Of a stretch of DNA of 64,000 nucleotides, positions 1-8,585 are shown piece by piece. The notes under the pieces were generated by a model, which was not told where the DNA came from, made no database searches, and was given only the letters and a program-made list of their open reading frames with translations. Source of the stretch: Betaproteobacteria bacterium (GTDB lineage: Bacteria; Acidobacteriota; Terriglobia; Acidiferrales; UBA7541). The stretch is taken from assembly GCA_903970165.1 (NCBI GenBank), contig CAJCHZ010000027.1:1-64000 (forward strand), read 5' to 3'. Position numbers and translations under genes: made by a program. Every line of letters starts with the position of its first letter. The stretch's first letter is position 1.

Positions 1-764
1 AGCGGCGACTTATCAAAATCCCCGTACTCCTCACAAACTCGAAACCCGCACCGTGCCAGAAGATGCTCCACCTCATACCGAAAAAAGTACCGTAAGGTCC
101 AAGCGAACACGAGCCGTTCTTCCTTCCCCTGCGCGTCTTTCACGTAAAAAATCATCTCCACATCGTTCCGCTGCTCCGCCCGGTGAAACGCCGCTATGCG
201 CTCCATAATTCGCACCCGCCGCCCGTCCGCCGTCGAGTATTCCGTAACGATCGCCTCTTTCTGATGGACAGGATCATGCATCCGCTCCGCGTCCGTTTGA
301 AAAACATCGAGAATCAGCCGCCCCTTCTTCTCATCGATCCTTCTGCCCTCAGCCCACAGATGTCTGCGCACCGATTCCAAGCACGCCATCTGCTCCTCAA
401 CCTCCAGCAAATGCTGCATCGGCCGAAACGGAATAATGACCACACGGAACTTTGCGCCCAGATCAAACCGCGTCATATCTCCCTGCACCAGATGCGCGCG
501 CTCCCGCGCTTCAGCAGGCAACCGCCCCAGCTTTCGTTTGCACCGCTCCAGCATCCGCTCGGAAATATCCAGCCCGGTCACGCGGTGTCCCGCCTCCGCC
601 AAAGCCAAGGCAATCCGCCCAGTCCCGCAACCCAACTCCAACACCGGGTCCCCATGCTCACCCACCGCATCCAGATAAAAACGCACATCCCCGGTACGCG
701 CTCGCACCAGCGGCGACTCGTCGTAATAATCCGCAATAAATCCGTCGTAAAGAGCTGAACTCAT
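1..764 (-). CDS. class I SAM-dependent methyltransferase (3' end cut by window edge)
   Basis: The frame is open on the minus strand from an ATG at 762-764 to base 1 with no stop, so 254 codons are visible and the C-terminus is missing. Motif I (ELGCGTGRIA, residues 43-52), the motif II strand end TGLDIS (63-68) and the QGDMT turn (94-98) mark a Rossmann-fold methyltransferase of the Methyltransf_25/11 type. The substrate cannot be told from sequence. It lies 88 bases downstream of ridA on the same strand and may be co-transcribed with it. A GGGAG sequence sits a little far upstream of the ATG. Family is clear; the role is open. Confidence 0.85.
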   Translation of the reverse strand, partial: MSSALYDGFIADYYDESPLVRARTGDVRFYLDAVGEHGDPVLELGCGTGRIALALAEAGHRVTGLDISERMLERCKRKLGRLPAEARERAHLVQGDMTRFDLGAKFRVVIIPFRPMQHLLEVEEQMACLESVRRHLWAEGRRIDEKKGRLILDVFQTDAERMHDPVHQKEAIVTEYSTADGRRVRIMERIAAFHRAEQRNDVEMIFYVKDAQGKEERLVFAWTLRYFFRYEVEHLLARCGFRVCEEYGDFDKSP

Positions 765-852
765 GAAGCGATTTTCTCTCCCAGAAAAAATCACAAAACT
801 CGAAATTCGCCACCGCCGCAAAAGAAGCGGCCCATTAGTCACTCCTCACGAC

Positions 853-1242
853 TCACTGTTCCAAAACTGCGTCCGCTTCCATCTCCACCAACATCTCCGG
901 CGAAATCAGCTTGCTCACTTGCACCATGCTTGTCGCCGGCCGTATTTCGCCGAAGAACTCGCCGTGCGCCCGCCCGACCTTTTCCCACTCCGCGATATTG
1001 ATTACATAAATCCGCGTGCGTACTACATCCTTCAGCGCAGCGCCGGCCTTTGACAGCGCCGCCTCGATATTCCGGATCGTTTGCACCGTCTGCGCATACG
1101 CGTCGCCGACTCCTACAATTTTGCCGTCAGGCCCGGTTGCGGTAGTGCCTGAAACCGTTATTGCGTTTCCGATCCTCACCGCCCGCGAGTAACCCACAAT
1201 CGGCTCCCACGGCGTCCCGCTCGATATGTTCTGGCGTGCCAA
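853..1242 (-). CDS. ridA: RidA family 2-iminobutanoate/2-iminopropanoate deaminase
   Basis: A 129-residue protein of normal RidA/YjgF/UK114 length. The family hallmarks are present: the early [10 protein letters not shown] strand, [13 protein letters not shown] helix, the arginine in VRTRIYV that binds the substrate carboxylate, and the C-terminal [12 protein letters not shown]. RidA enzymes hydrolyse reactive enamines and imines such as 2-aminoacrylate released by PLP enzymes. The start chosen is TTG at 1240-1242, because an AAGGAG ribosome site precedes it and the family N-terminus begins here; the frame runs further upstream without homology. It diverges from cystathionine beta-synthase, a PLP enzyme, which fits a detoxifying role. 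Confidence 0.9.
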   Translation of the reverse strand: MARQNISSGTPWEPIVGYSRAVRIGNAITVSGTTATGPDGKIVGVGDAYAQTVQTIRNIEAALSKAGAALKDVVRTRIYVINIAEWEKVGRAHGEFFGEIRPATSMVQVSKLISPEMLVEMEADAVLEQ

Positions 1243-1249
1243 GATGTAT

Positions 1250-1255
1250 CTCCTT
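1250..1255 (-). promoter_or_regulatory. Shine-Dalgarno site deciding the TTG start of ridA
   Basis: AAGGAG on the minus strand lies 7 bases before the TTG at 1242. No ATG or GTG near the family N-terminus has a comparable site, so this fixes the start. Confidence 0.65.
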
Positions 1256-1357
1256 CGCCGCACGTTGCTTGCCGCCGCGAGGCCGCATGCTAAACTGAAT
1301 AAATTATGGCACAGCCTCAACGCTATACCCTCGCCGGGTCGCGCCCTGGAAAACGCG

Positions 1358-2746
1358 ATGCTCTGTAACAATATTCTCGAAGCCATCGGCCGCACGCCGC
1401 TGGTGCGGCTCAACCGCATCAATCAGGGCCTCAAGCCGCAAATCTACGTCAAAGCGGACTACACCAACCCAGGTGGTTCCGTGAAGGACCGCATCGGCAT
1501 CACTATGATTGACGACGCTGAAAAGCGCGGCCTGCTGAAGCCCGGCGGCACCATTATCGAAGGCACCTCCGGAAACACCGGCATGGGTTTGGCGCTCGTC
1601 GCTGCGGTTCGCGGCTACAAAATGGTTTTCACGATCACGGACAAACAGTCGAAGGAAAAAGTGGATTTGCTGAAAGCTCTCGGCGCCGAAGTCATCGTCT
1701 GCCCCACTGCCGTAGAGCCCGAGGATCCGCGCAGCTATTATTCCGTAGCCAAAAAACTCGCGCGCGAAATTCCCAATTCCTTCTATCCGAACCAGTACGA
1801 CAATCCCATGAATCCCGAGGCGCATTATCAATCCACCGGTCCGGAAATCTGGGAAGACAGCCAGGGCAAAATCACGCATTTCGTCTGCGGCATGGGCACG
1901 GGCGGCACTATCAGCGGCGTCGGAAGATATCTCAAAGAAAAAAATCCCGAGATTAAAATTATCGGCGTCGATCCCATCGGCTCGCTCTATTACGATTTCC
2001 ATAAATCCGGCGAAGTCGTCAAAGCCAAAACATATGTAGTCGAAGGCATCGGCGAGGATTTTTTCCCCACGACGATGAACATGAAAATTCTGGATGACGT
2101 TCTTCAGGTCACCGACGAAGAGTGTTTCGTGGTGGCGCGCCGCCTCGTGAAACTCGAAGGCATTTTTACCGGAGGTTCGGGCGGCGGCTGCCTTTCCGGC
2201 GCGCTGCGCCTCGCCAAAGACCTGGGCCCGGAGGCTTTTGTCGTGGCATTCATGCCGGACACCGGCATGCGCTATCTCAGCAAGGTTTACAACGACGAGT
2301 GGATGCGCGAGCGCGGCTATGTCGAGGCCGCCGTGAAAATCACTGCCGCCGAGGTCGTCAACGCCAAGCACAAAGCGGGAAAAGTCCGCGAACTGGTCAT
2401 CGCGCGCCCTTATCAAACGGTTTTCCACGCGTTGAAAACGATGCAGGAGCAGGACATCTCGCAAATCCCGGTCTTCGAGGAAAACATTCCCATCGGCACA
2501 ATCTACGAAGACCAAATCCTGACCATGGCGTTGCAAGGAAAGGATCTTCGCAAACTCGTCGTGCGGGAAGTCATGAGCAAGCCGCTCCCGCGTATCGCCG
2601 GAACTTCTCCCGTCGAGCGCGTTACCTACATTCTCAGCCATGAAAATCCCGCCGTCTTCGTCGAACTGGACGGCGCAAAATTCGAAATCCTCACCAAGTA
2701 CGATTTGATGAGCACCGTCGCCAGCCTCATGGAACAAAAACGCTAA
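1358..2746 (+). CDS. cbs: cystathionine beta-synthase with C-terminal CBS domain pair
   Basis: A 462-residue fold-type II PLP enzyme. The Schiff-base lysine is K43 in [20 protein letters not shown] binds the substrate carboxylate and [10 protein letters not shown] the PLP phosphate. Residues about 335-460 form two CBS motifs ([12 protein letters not shown]... and [13 protein letters not shown]...), as in cystathionine beta-synthases; there is no N-terminal haem region. The enzyme condenses serine and homocysteine to cystathionine, the entry to transsulfuration; cysteine synthase activity is possible. ATG 1358 was chosen because homology begins there; its ribosome site is weak. A tiny frame (1306-1368) overlaps the start. 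It is followed 9 bases on by a membrane protein and then a homocysteine methyltransferase/MTHFR. Confidence 0.92.
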   Translation: MLCNNILEAIGRTPLVRLNRINQGLKPQIYVKADYTNPGGSVKDRIGITMIDDAEKRGLLKPGGTIIEGTSGNTGMGLALVAAVRGYKMVFTITDKQSKEKVDLLKALGAEVIVCPTAVEPEDPRSYYSVAKKLAREIPNSFYPNQYDNPMNPEAHYQSTGPEIWEDSQGKITHFVCGMGTGGTISGVGRYLKEKNPEIKIIGVDPIGSLYYDFHKSGEVVKAKTYVVEGIGEDFFPTTMNMKILDDVLQVTDEECFVVARRLVKLEGIFTGGSGGGCLSGALRLAKDLGPEAFVVAFMPDTGMRYLSKVYNDEWMRERGYVEAAVKITAAEVVNAKHKAGKVRELVIARPYQTVFHALKTMQEQDISQIPVFEENIPIGTIYEDQILTMALQGKDLRKLVVREVMSKPLPRIAGTSPVERVTYILSHENPAVFVELDGAKFEILTKYDLMSTVASLMEQKR

Positions 2747-2755
2747 GGAGAATTT

Positions 2756-3193
2756 GTGCTGGGAACTCTTCCAGGATTTCTGGGTGTAGCCGCATTCGCC
2801 GGTATTAAATTCGTCGGCTATTCTTTGGCCGTTACGGGTGTTAAGCACTTCGAGCCAGCGATTGTAGCCGCCGCGACCAAAGTCGCCGCCGTTCGGACCG
2901 GCTTCGGGTTTCTCTTGGGCCCGCCCGCAACCTTTCTGGGTGCTTATATTACGGATGCCATGTTTTTCCGCTCTGGATATTCGCCGTTTCAGAATGCCGC
3001 TGCGTATGGGGCTTTATTCATTGCCCGTATTTTCATTTGGGCGCTCGTATTTTATCTTTTCACGAAGAAAGTGGCTCTTCCCAGATCCAGCTCTTGGCTT
3101 TATTCGCTGTTGGGTGCAGTGGTTTCCAGCCTGCTTGATTGGCCCGGATATGCCTTAGCAATCGCGGCTCCCGGTAAATTTGTAATCTGTTAG
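2756..3193 (+). CDS. small multi-pass membrane protein, unknown function
   Basis: I do not recognise this 145-residue protein. It is hydrophobic, with about four membrane segments (around residues 5-28, 45-66, 83-102 and 113-136) and a short basic loop FTKKVALPRSSS. The start is GTG at 2756 with an AGGAG site 6 bases upstream, inside the tail of cbs. It is sandwiched between cbs and the homocysteine methyltransferase/MTHFR gene with gaps of 9 and 24 bases, so it is probably co-expressed with homocysteine metabolism. A transport or anchoring role is only a guess. Confidence 0.7.
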   Translation: MLGTLPGFLGVAAFAGIKFVGYSLAVTGVKHFEPAIVAAATKVAAVRTGFGFLLGPPATFLGAYITDAMFFRSGYSPFQNAAAYGALFIARIFIWALVFYLFTKKVALPRSSSWLYSLLGAVVSSLLDWPGYALAIAAPGKFVIC

Positions 3194-3217
3194 CCTCGAT
3201 AGCGACTCAAAAGATTC

Positions 3218-5047
3218 ATGAAAATACTCGACTTCAATGAGCGGCTGAAAGACTCGATTCTCATCGCCGATGGCGCCATGGGCTCGATGCTGCATGAAGC
3301 GGTCGGCACGCAGCGCTGCTTTGATGAGCTCAATACTACGGAGCCGGAAGCCGTTTTTCGCGTGCACCAGGCGTACATCGAAGCCGGCGCCCAAATCATC
3401 GAGACCAACACGTTCGGCGCGAACCGCTTCAAGCTCGCCCCGCTTGGGCTCGCCGATGAAGTCCAGCGTCTGAATTCACGCGGTGTAAAAATAGCCCGCG
3501 AAGCCCGCGAGTCTGCCTCGCGCGAAGTGCTCATCGCCGGCTCCATCGGCCCGCTCGGACTCGGCGTGCAGTCGCGTCATCCAGAACCAGCCGAAATTCT
3601 GAGCGTTTTTCACGAACAGGCGCTGGCTCTCGAAGAACGCGGCGTGGATTTCTACATTCTCGAAACTTTTTCCTACATCGAGGAGATTCTTCTGGCTGTT
3701 GACGCGATACGTTCCTTTTCCGGATTGCCCATCGTCGCGCAGCTGACTTATTCCGAAGAGGGCACCACCTATGGCGACTTGCGTCCTGCCGCTGCTGCCG
3801 CGCAACTCCGAGAAAAAAACGTTCAGGTGATTGGAGCGAACTGTACGCTCGGCCCGCAGCCCCTTCTCAAGGTATTGCGCGAACTCACGGAGGTGGACGA
3901 CCTCCGCGTCAGCGGCATGCCCAATGCCGGTCTACCGAAGCGCGAAGGTGACCGCATCGTTTATCCAAAATCCTCCCCGGAATATTTCGCGCTCTTCGCG
4001 CGCGAAGCCGCCGCTCTCGGCGTGCGCATTCTTGGCGGTTGCTGCGGCACGACGCCCGCGCACATTCGCGCAATGGCGGACGCCGTGAAGTCGCTGCGGC
4101 CGGCGAAGTCCGCAGCGGCGCATCACTCCGTGGAAGTTGTGGCGAAACCCGCGCCGGTTTTGCAGCGCGAACCGGAAAGCAAATTTTGGAAGAAACTCCA
4201 GGCCAAAGAATTTACCGTGTGCGTTGAAATCGATCCGCCAAAGGGCCTTTCGCTCGACCGCATCTTTGAGCAAGTCGACAAAATCATGGCCTCCGGCAAG
4301 GTAGACGCTATCGACATCAACAGCGGCGCGATGGCCCGCGTTGGCATGGACGCGCTCGTCACCGCAGGCGCGCTCGAAGCTCGTGGGATTGAAACCGTTC
4401 CGCATCTCACGACACGCGACTTCAACATCATCGGCCTGCAAGCCTGTTTACTTGGCGCGTGGACTGTCGGCGGCGTGCGCAACGTCCTCGCCATCACCGG
4501 CGATCCGCCTGCGATTGGCGACTACCCGGAAACCAGTGGCGTCTACGAAGTCGATTCCGTCGGCCTAGTCAAGGTGCTCAGCCGTCTCAATCAAGGCACG
4601 GACTGGGCCGGCAAAACGCTCGGCGGCGCAACCAACTTCTGCATCGGCGTTGCCGTCAACCCCGTCGCCGACGATCTTGACAATGAAATCGAGCGCTTCC
4701 ACGCCAAGATCGAAGCCGGCGCCCATTTCGCAATGACCCAGCCTATCTTCGACCCTGAACACTGGCATGCCTTTGTCAAAAAGCTCGGCGGTGCGCCCTC
4801 TATCCCGGTTCTCTTGGGCATTTGGCCGCTCAATAGCTATAAGCAAGCCCTGCGCTTGAACAACGAAGTCCCCGGCATCGTGATCCCGGAAGCAGTTCTG
4901 GCCTCGCTGGAATCCGCGGGCGCCACTGCGCGCGAGCGAGGTTTCGACGTAGCCCGTCAAATGCTGGCGTGGGCCCGCACAGAACTGGCGGGTGCTTATT
5001 TAATCCCGCCATTTAAACGTTACGAGGAAATTCTCGACATCCTATGA
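3218..5047 (+). CDS. bifunctional homocysteine S-methyltransferase / 5,10-methylenetetrahydrofolate reductase
   Basis: A 609-residue two-domain enzyme. Residues about 10-295 are a homocysteine S-methyltransferase barrel with the zinc-binding cysteines C209 (GANCTLGPQ) and C275/C276 (GGCCGTTPAHI). Residues about 325-609 are a MetF-like reductase barrel beginning at EFTVCVEIDPPKG, with LAITGDPP and MTQPIFDPEHW typical of methylenetetrahydrofolate reductases. The fusion matches the YitJ type: one domain reduces methylene-THF to methyl-THF, the other methylates homocysteine to methionine. With cbs upstream, the operon handles both fates of homocysteine. The next gene converges on it with a 13-base gap. 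Confidence 0.93.
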   Translation: MKILDFNERLKDSILIADGAMGSMLHEAVGTQRCFDELNTTEPEAVFRVHQAYIEAGAQIIETNTFGANRFKLAPLGLADEVQRLNSRGVKIAREARESASREVLIAGSIGPLGLGVQSRHPEPAEILSVFHEQALALEERGVDFYILETFSYIEEILLAVDAIRSFSGLPIVAQLTYSEEGTTYGDLRPAAAAAQLREKNVQVIGANCTLGPQPLLKVLRELTEVDDLRVSGMPNAGLPKREGDRIVYPKSSPEYFALFAREAAALGVRILGGCCGTTPAHIRAMADAVKSLRPAKSAAAHHSVEVVAKPAPVLQREPESKFWKKLQAKEFTVCVEIDPPKGLSLDRIFEQVDKIMASGKVDAIDINSGAMARVGMDALVTAGALEARGIETVPHLTTRDFNIIGLQACLLGAWTVGGVRNVLAITGDPPAIGDYPETSGVYEVDSVGLVKVLSRLNQGTDWAGKTLGGATNFCIGVAVNPVADDLDNEIERFHAKIEAGAHFAMTQPIFDPEHWHAFVKKLGGAPSIPVLLGIWPLNSYKQALRLNNEVPGIVIPEAVLASLESAGATARERGFDVARQMLAWARTELAGAYLIPPFKRYEEILDIL

Positions 5048-5052
5048 AGCGG

Positions 5053-5070
5053 AACAGACTTCAGTCTGTT
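5053..5070. repeat. short perfect hairpin between convergent genes
   Basis: Arms AACAGACT and AGTCTGTT are separated by TC (stable form: six-base arms with CTTCAG in the loop). It straddles the stop of the DUF2062 gene just after the methyltransferase/MTHFR stop. It could act as a transcription end, but there is no T-run; it resembles other short intergenic hairpins in this window. Confidence 0.45.
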
Positions 5071-5546
5071 GTCTCTAGTTTTGTTGTGCTTCTCAAAACG
5101 CGCCGCAGCACAGGAAGCAAAGCCAGGTAGGCCAACCCGGCAAGGAACGGCGCAACCAGACACCACGCCACCGCCGCATGCCATATCGTCGTCCACAAAA
5201 ATCGCGTTGCACCCCAGATGCTAACATGGACGGCGGCGACAATTTGCGGAACCGATAGGGGCAAATGAGGCGCGCCAAATAGTTTTTCGCCGGCCCGAAA
5301 AAAAGGAATCAGCAGCGCAATCTGCGCCGGATAGGCAAAATAATTCACAATCTGAATCGCCGGCAGATTGAGCCGCAAGATCAACGCCACCAGAGCGCAA
5401 AGCGCGGTAGTCGTTCCCAGCACGGGAAACACTCCAATCGCAATACCAAGCGCCAAACTCAACGCCAACTTCTCAGGCGTCACGCCCTGCCGGAGCAGAT
5501 CGAGAATCGGCCGCCCAATTCGCCTGTAGAAAAATCCGTCCTTCAT
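5061..5546 (-). CDS. DUF2062 domain membrane protein
   Basis: A 161-residue protein matching the DUF2062 family, whose signature is the glycine-rich membrane stretch seen here as LALSLALGIAIGVFPVLGTT, followed by LNLPAIQIVNYFAYPAQI. About four membrane helices are visible and the tail is basic (RRVLRSTTK). In other bacteria this family often neighbours lipid or glycan transfer genes, but its biochemical role is unknown. The start is the ATG at 5544-5546. Confidence 0.85.
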   Translation of the reverse strand: MKDGFFYRRIGRPILDLLRQGVTPEKLALSLALGIAIGVFPVLGTTTALCALVALILRLNLPAIQIVNYFAYPAQIALLIPFFRAGEKLFGAPHLPLSVPQIVAAVHVSIWGATRFLWTTIWHAAVAWCLVAPFLAGLAYLALLPVLRRVLRSTTKLETTD

Positions 5547-5697
5547 CCCGCGCTTCCCCCGCTAGGCGTTGCTGCTTCACGCAGCCTGCTCCATCATCTC
5601 ACCCGGCGCGCGATGCCGCCTTGCGGAGTCTCGCCTACCGAACTATGCTGCCTGCGTCATAAACAGTCGTTGTGAGTCGTGGAGGAGAAAAACGGCG

Positions 5698-6177
5698 ATG
5701 AGGACTGGATATCGATTGGCGTCAGCGGGCGCCGCGCTGATCTTGTTATTCGCCCTCGGCGTACACGCGGGCAAGCAGACCAAAGCCGCGGAACAGCGCG
5801 ATAGGGACCGAACGGCGATTACAAGAGTATTGAACGCCCAGCAGGCCGCTTGGAATCTCGGAGACGTAAACGCCTTCCTCGAAGGCTACTGGCATTCGCC
5901 CGATCTGACTTTTTCAGGAAGTAGTGGAGTCGCGCGCGGCTGGGACGGAGTCCTGGCACGCTACAAAAAGAACTATCCGGACCGCGCCGCGATGGGCCAT
6001 CTCGATTTCTCCGAACTGGAATTTCATTGGCTGGGGCCGGATGCCGCCCTGGTGCTGGGCCACTGGCACCTGAAACGCGATAACGGAGATATTGGCGGGG
6101 TGTTCTCGCTCGTCTGGCAACGATTCCCCGACGGCTGGAAAATCATTCACGACCATACCAGTGCCGTTGATAGATAG
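5698..6177 (+). CDS. exported NTF2-fold (SnoaL/DUF4440-like) protein
   Basis: A 159-residue protein with an N-terminal signal sequence (hydrophobic about residues 7-22, ending GVHA) and a SnoaL/DUF4440-type cone-fold domain. Telling features are the ITRVLNAQQAAWNLGDVNAFLEGY helix region, the central aromatic strands and the ending SLVWQRFPDGWKIIHDHTS, which is typical of DUF4440. These domains bind small ligands or act as enzymes; the ligand is unknown. ATG 5698 has a GGAGGAG site upstream, and the frame before it shows no homology. The next gene converges. Confidence 0.82.
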   Translation: MRTGYRLASAGAALILLFALGVHAGKQTKAAEQRDRDRTAITRVLNAQQAAWNLGDVNAFLEGYWHSPDLTFSGSSGVARGWDGVLARYKKNYPDRAAMGHLDFSELEFHWLGPDAALVLGHWHLKRDNGDIGGVFSLVWQRFPDGWKIIHDHTSAVDR

Positions 6178-6196
6178 CGATAAGAATAAGCAAAAA

Positions 6197-6244
6197 CCGC
6201 GAGCGCCGAGTGAAGTGCGTTGAACGCGGATCAGGCGCTTTTTT
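6197..6244 (+). terminator. possible terminator after the NTF2-fold gene
   Basis: AGCGCC (6202-6207) can pair with GGCGCT (6234-6239), which runs into six T residues (6239-6244). A competing pairing, CCGCG with CGCGG, lies inside. The loop is long (26 bases), so the call is tentative. Confidence 0.35.
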
Positions 6245-6893
6245 GCAACGGTCTGTGAACTGGCAGACCAGCCCAAACATCAAGCATTCCGAGCATTTCG
6301 TGAATCGCTTGTGCGCGTGAGGATGCGCTTTCCCACCAGCGCGCGGGCGAAAACGCGTCGCCCGGCAAGCCGTGGACTAACATCTCTCCATCGCCTGCAT
6401 GATACTTATCCCATAAGGAATGGACCCGCCGCGTGTGAGCTTTGTTGGTCACGATAATCACCGACCGGTCACCACTTTCCTTTAGCCAGGAGCCGATGGC
6501 GTTCAGTTCGTCCGCGGTGTTAACAATCGGAGTGTCCAGCACGCGGATGGATCCTTCCGGCACGCCAAAGCTGCGCAGCACTTCAAAATTTCGCTCATCT
6601 TCAGGCTCCTTGGAACCGCCCCGGTTCTTGGGATAAGTCAGCCAGACTTCAGGGGCGTAGCCGCTGCCATAGAGTTGTGCGGCTTCGATTGCGCGCTGAG
6701 GAAACCTGCCGCTTAGAACGGCAATAGCATCCGCCGGATGAATTGGATCTTCGCGCACCAGCCAGTGGCCCAGAAAAGGCACGCCGAAGGTGATCAGAAA
6801 ACCTGCGATCAGCAGAATGCTGGCGATACCTGCAAAGACCGGAGCACTGGGAGTGCGGAACTGCAGGTTTTCGGTGGGCTCACTTAAAATCAT
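6231..6893 (-). CDS. YdcF/ElyC/SanA family (DUF218) membrane protein, copy 1
   Basis: A 220-residue protein with one N-terminal membrane helix (about residues 19-40) and an outside-facing DUF218 domain. Family marks are DAIAVLSGRFPQRAIEAAQLY, the conserved acidic/asparagine segment TPIVNTADELNAIG, and IIVTNKAHTRRVHSLW. These proteins act at the envelope (peptidoglycan, enterobacterial common antigen or exopolysaccharide quality control in model species). It is a clear paralogue of the gene at 48197-48862 and nearly the same length. ATG 6893 follows a GGGAGG site at a rather long spacing; an upstream extension to 7121 lacks homology. Confidence 0.85.
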   Translation of the reverse strand: MILSEPTENLQFRTPSAPVFAGIASILLIAGFLITFGVPFLGHWLVREDPIHPADAIAVLSGRFPQRAIEAAQLYGSGYAPEVWLTYPKNRGGSKEPEDERNFEVLRSFGVPEGSIRVLDTPIVNTADELNAIGSWLKESGDRSVIIVTNKAHTRRVHSLWDKYHAGDGEMLVHGLPGDAFSPARWWESASSRAQAIHEMLGMLDVWAGLPVHRPLQKSA

Positions 6894-7335
6894 TTCGCTA
6901 AAAGTTCCTCCCAACTGCAAACACGAGTTGCCGGTCAAAATAAAGAAGTGCATACGTACGGCCAAACAGGCCTTTTGTATTGGGTCTGGACAGTAGAGAA
7001 GCGAGGAATAAACCTTAGAAAAGCTGTCAAATGGAGGGAAAATGCATGCAGTGCCGTTGCTTTCCTGTAACGATATCGAAACGCTTTGTTGAGGTCGGTA
7101 GATTGTGCGCTCAAGGCGCATAGAATTTACGCGCCAGGCTATTCAAGGCCGGCGGCAGGCGACCTACGACCAGGAGTTTTTGAGCGGGCAGCCAACCCAC
7201 TGGGCTGCATACGCCGTATGTCATTGAATATGATGGCGTTATTAGAGATTGCCGCAAAGTTTGCACAGCTGGTACTTCGGGTCTATTGGCTGCGCATCGT
7301 TGCGCCGGCAGAATGTCGGTAGAGGCTAACGAACG
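6894..7335. other. 442-base gap between divergent genes
   Basis: This space must hold the promoter of the YdcF-type gene (minus) and probably that of the 134-residue protein (plus). One small frame at 7218-7322 (34 codons, starting ATG TCA, ending 13 bases before the next gene) could encode a leader or small hydrophobic peptide, but nothing supports it beyond position. No repeat or RNA gene is evident. Confidence 0.4.
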
Positions 7336-7740
7336 ATGTTCGCCATTACGCTGCTTGCCATCTCCACGGTTGCGCTCTCACAGTTTGCCCTCTACTACTG
7401 GCGCGCGGTGCTGGCAGGAGTAGCCGCGCAACCTGTTTCGGACCGTGTGCTGGCCGCCGCTAATCTGGATGCTACGCGCATGAAGGGCGAGGATTTCAAG
7501 ACCTTCGCAGGCCTGCATGGTTTGACCCCCGATCTTCAGACCAGCGGCGGTGGATTGACCCTGGTGCGTGCCTATTATCGAGTTGTCGAAGGCATTGCTT
7601 CCCTCTCGGAAGTGCGAATGCCTTCCGTCGCGGCATGGTGCGAACGCGAGCGCGTGATTTGCGCGCGCTTCGCCGCGGTGCAGATCGACCGCCGCTTGCA
7701 GGGTAATCTGGCCCTGGCTGCAGCGCTGCGCTCCTGCTAA
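7336..7740 (+). CDS. hypothetical protein with N-terminal membrane anchor
   Basis: Not recognised. The 134-residue product has an N-terminal hydrophobic segment (about residues 3-30, FAITLLAISTVALSQFALYYW) and a polar remainder with a conserved-looking ALAAALRSC end. An AGAGG sequence lies 11 bases upstream of the ATG. The codon pattern matches its neighbours. It stands alone on the plus strand ahead of the sigma factor unit, separated by 242 bases. Confidence 0.6.
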   Translation: MFAITLLAISTVALSQFALYYWRAVLAGVAAQPVSDRVLAAANLDATRMKGEDFKTFAGLHGLTPDLQTSGGGLTLVRAYYRVVEGIASLSEVRMPSVAAWCERERVICARFAAVQIDRRLQGNLALAAALRSC

Positions 7741-7745
7741 CGGGT

Positions 7746-7763
7746 TAAGCCGGCTTAGCTTTT
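7746..7763 (+). terminator. possible terminator after the 134-residue gene
   Basis: A perfect 12-base palindrome TAAGCCGGCTTA directly follows the stop codon and leads into GCTTTT. It is short, so the call is weak. Confidence 0.3.
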
Positions 7764-7982
7764 CTACCGAGTCAGCTCTCTCTCCCTCGTTTTTTCCTCT
7801 ATTCGAATTGCCATCTTTTTCTCTTCCGAAACCGCACCGGCAGGAGTGCCCTTCGAGGCCCAGAGCAAGCCTGTACCGCAACAATCAGCAAGATACCGGT
7901 GTAACCTTTTCTGCGGGTTGCGGTATTCACTTCTGAAAGAGCACGAACGGGCCGGACCAGAAGAACTGGAAATGACCAGGCA

Positions 7983-8585
7983 ATGAAGTTGGCTCCTGAC
8001 GAGGATTTGATGCTCGAAGTGCGCAATGGCGCAGGCGAAACGCTCGGGGTGTTGTTCGACCGTTACCACGCGCCCCTTTACAACTTCTACGCCAAGCTGA
8101 CGGGCGACCGCACGCTGAGCGAAGACCTGGTGCAGGAAGTTTTTCTGCGGATTTTGAAGTACCGGCAGAGTTACCAGCCAGGAACGCCTTTTCGCGCGTG
8201 GATTTACCAGATTGCGAGGAATGCTCGCGTGGACCATTACAGAAAAACGCCGAAGCACATTACGTTCGAGCCGGAGATGGCGCCGCCCGTAGTGCCAAAA
8301 GACGCGGCGCTCGAATCGGAAGAAGCGGCGCTTCTGCATCAGGCGATGATGCACATGCCGGAAGAAAAAAGAGAGATTCTGATTTTGAGCCGCTTTCAGG
8401 AATTGAAATACGAAGAAATCGCGAAGCTGCTGGGTTGCGAGCTGGGCACGGTGAAGACGCGGATTCACCGTGCAATTCAGGAGTTGCGGCTCGTTTTCCG
8501 GCAGCTCGAAAGCGGCATGATCGCGAAAAATTCTGATTCGGGCGCGGCGAAGTTTATTCCCCGGAGGGCCGGAAATGAAATGTGA
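7983..8585 (+). CDS. RNA polymerase sigma factor, ECF subfamily
   Basis: A 200-residue sigma-70 family protein with region 2 (about 20-90; LSEDLVQEVFLRI, FRAWIYQIARNARVDHYRK, the -10 binding helix) and region 4 (about 125-180; ILILSRFQELKYEEIAKLLGCELGTVKTRIHRAI, a helix-turn-helix). The absence of regions 1 and 3 makes it ECF type. Its last 11 bases overlap the anti-sigma gene, the usual arrangement for an autoregulated sigma/anti-sigma pair. The two DUF4097 genes downstream are the likely first targets. The ribosome site before ATG 7983 is weak. Confidence 0.92.
   Translation: MKLAPDEDLMLEVRNGAGETLGVLFDRYHAPLYNFYAKLTGDRTLSEDLVQEVFLRILKYRQSYQPGTPFRAWIYQIARNARVDHYRKTPKHITFEPEMAPPVVPKDAALESEEAALLHQAMMHMPEEKREILILSRFQELKYEEIAKLLGCELGTVKTRIHRAIQELRLVFRQLESGMIAKNSDSGAAKFIPRRAGNEM

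Noticed and set aside
183..758. Plus-strand frame of 191 codons at the left end
   Set aside because: Shadow of the minus-strand methyltransferase, which shows clear SAM-binding motifs but is open at the window edge.
1306..1368. 20-codon frame overlapping the start of cbs, possible leader peptide
   Set aside because: No cysteine- or methionine-rich run or attenuator hairpin was found, so no regulatory role can be supported.
1304..2848. 514-codon open frame on the minus strand
   Set aside because: Antisense to cbs over its full length with histidine- and phenylalanine-rich shadow composition; cbs has complete catalytic motifs.
7218..7322. 34-codon frame just before the 134-residue gene
   Set aside because: Hydrophobic and well placed for a leader peptide, but without a convincing ribosome site or homology it is not called a gene.
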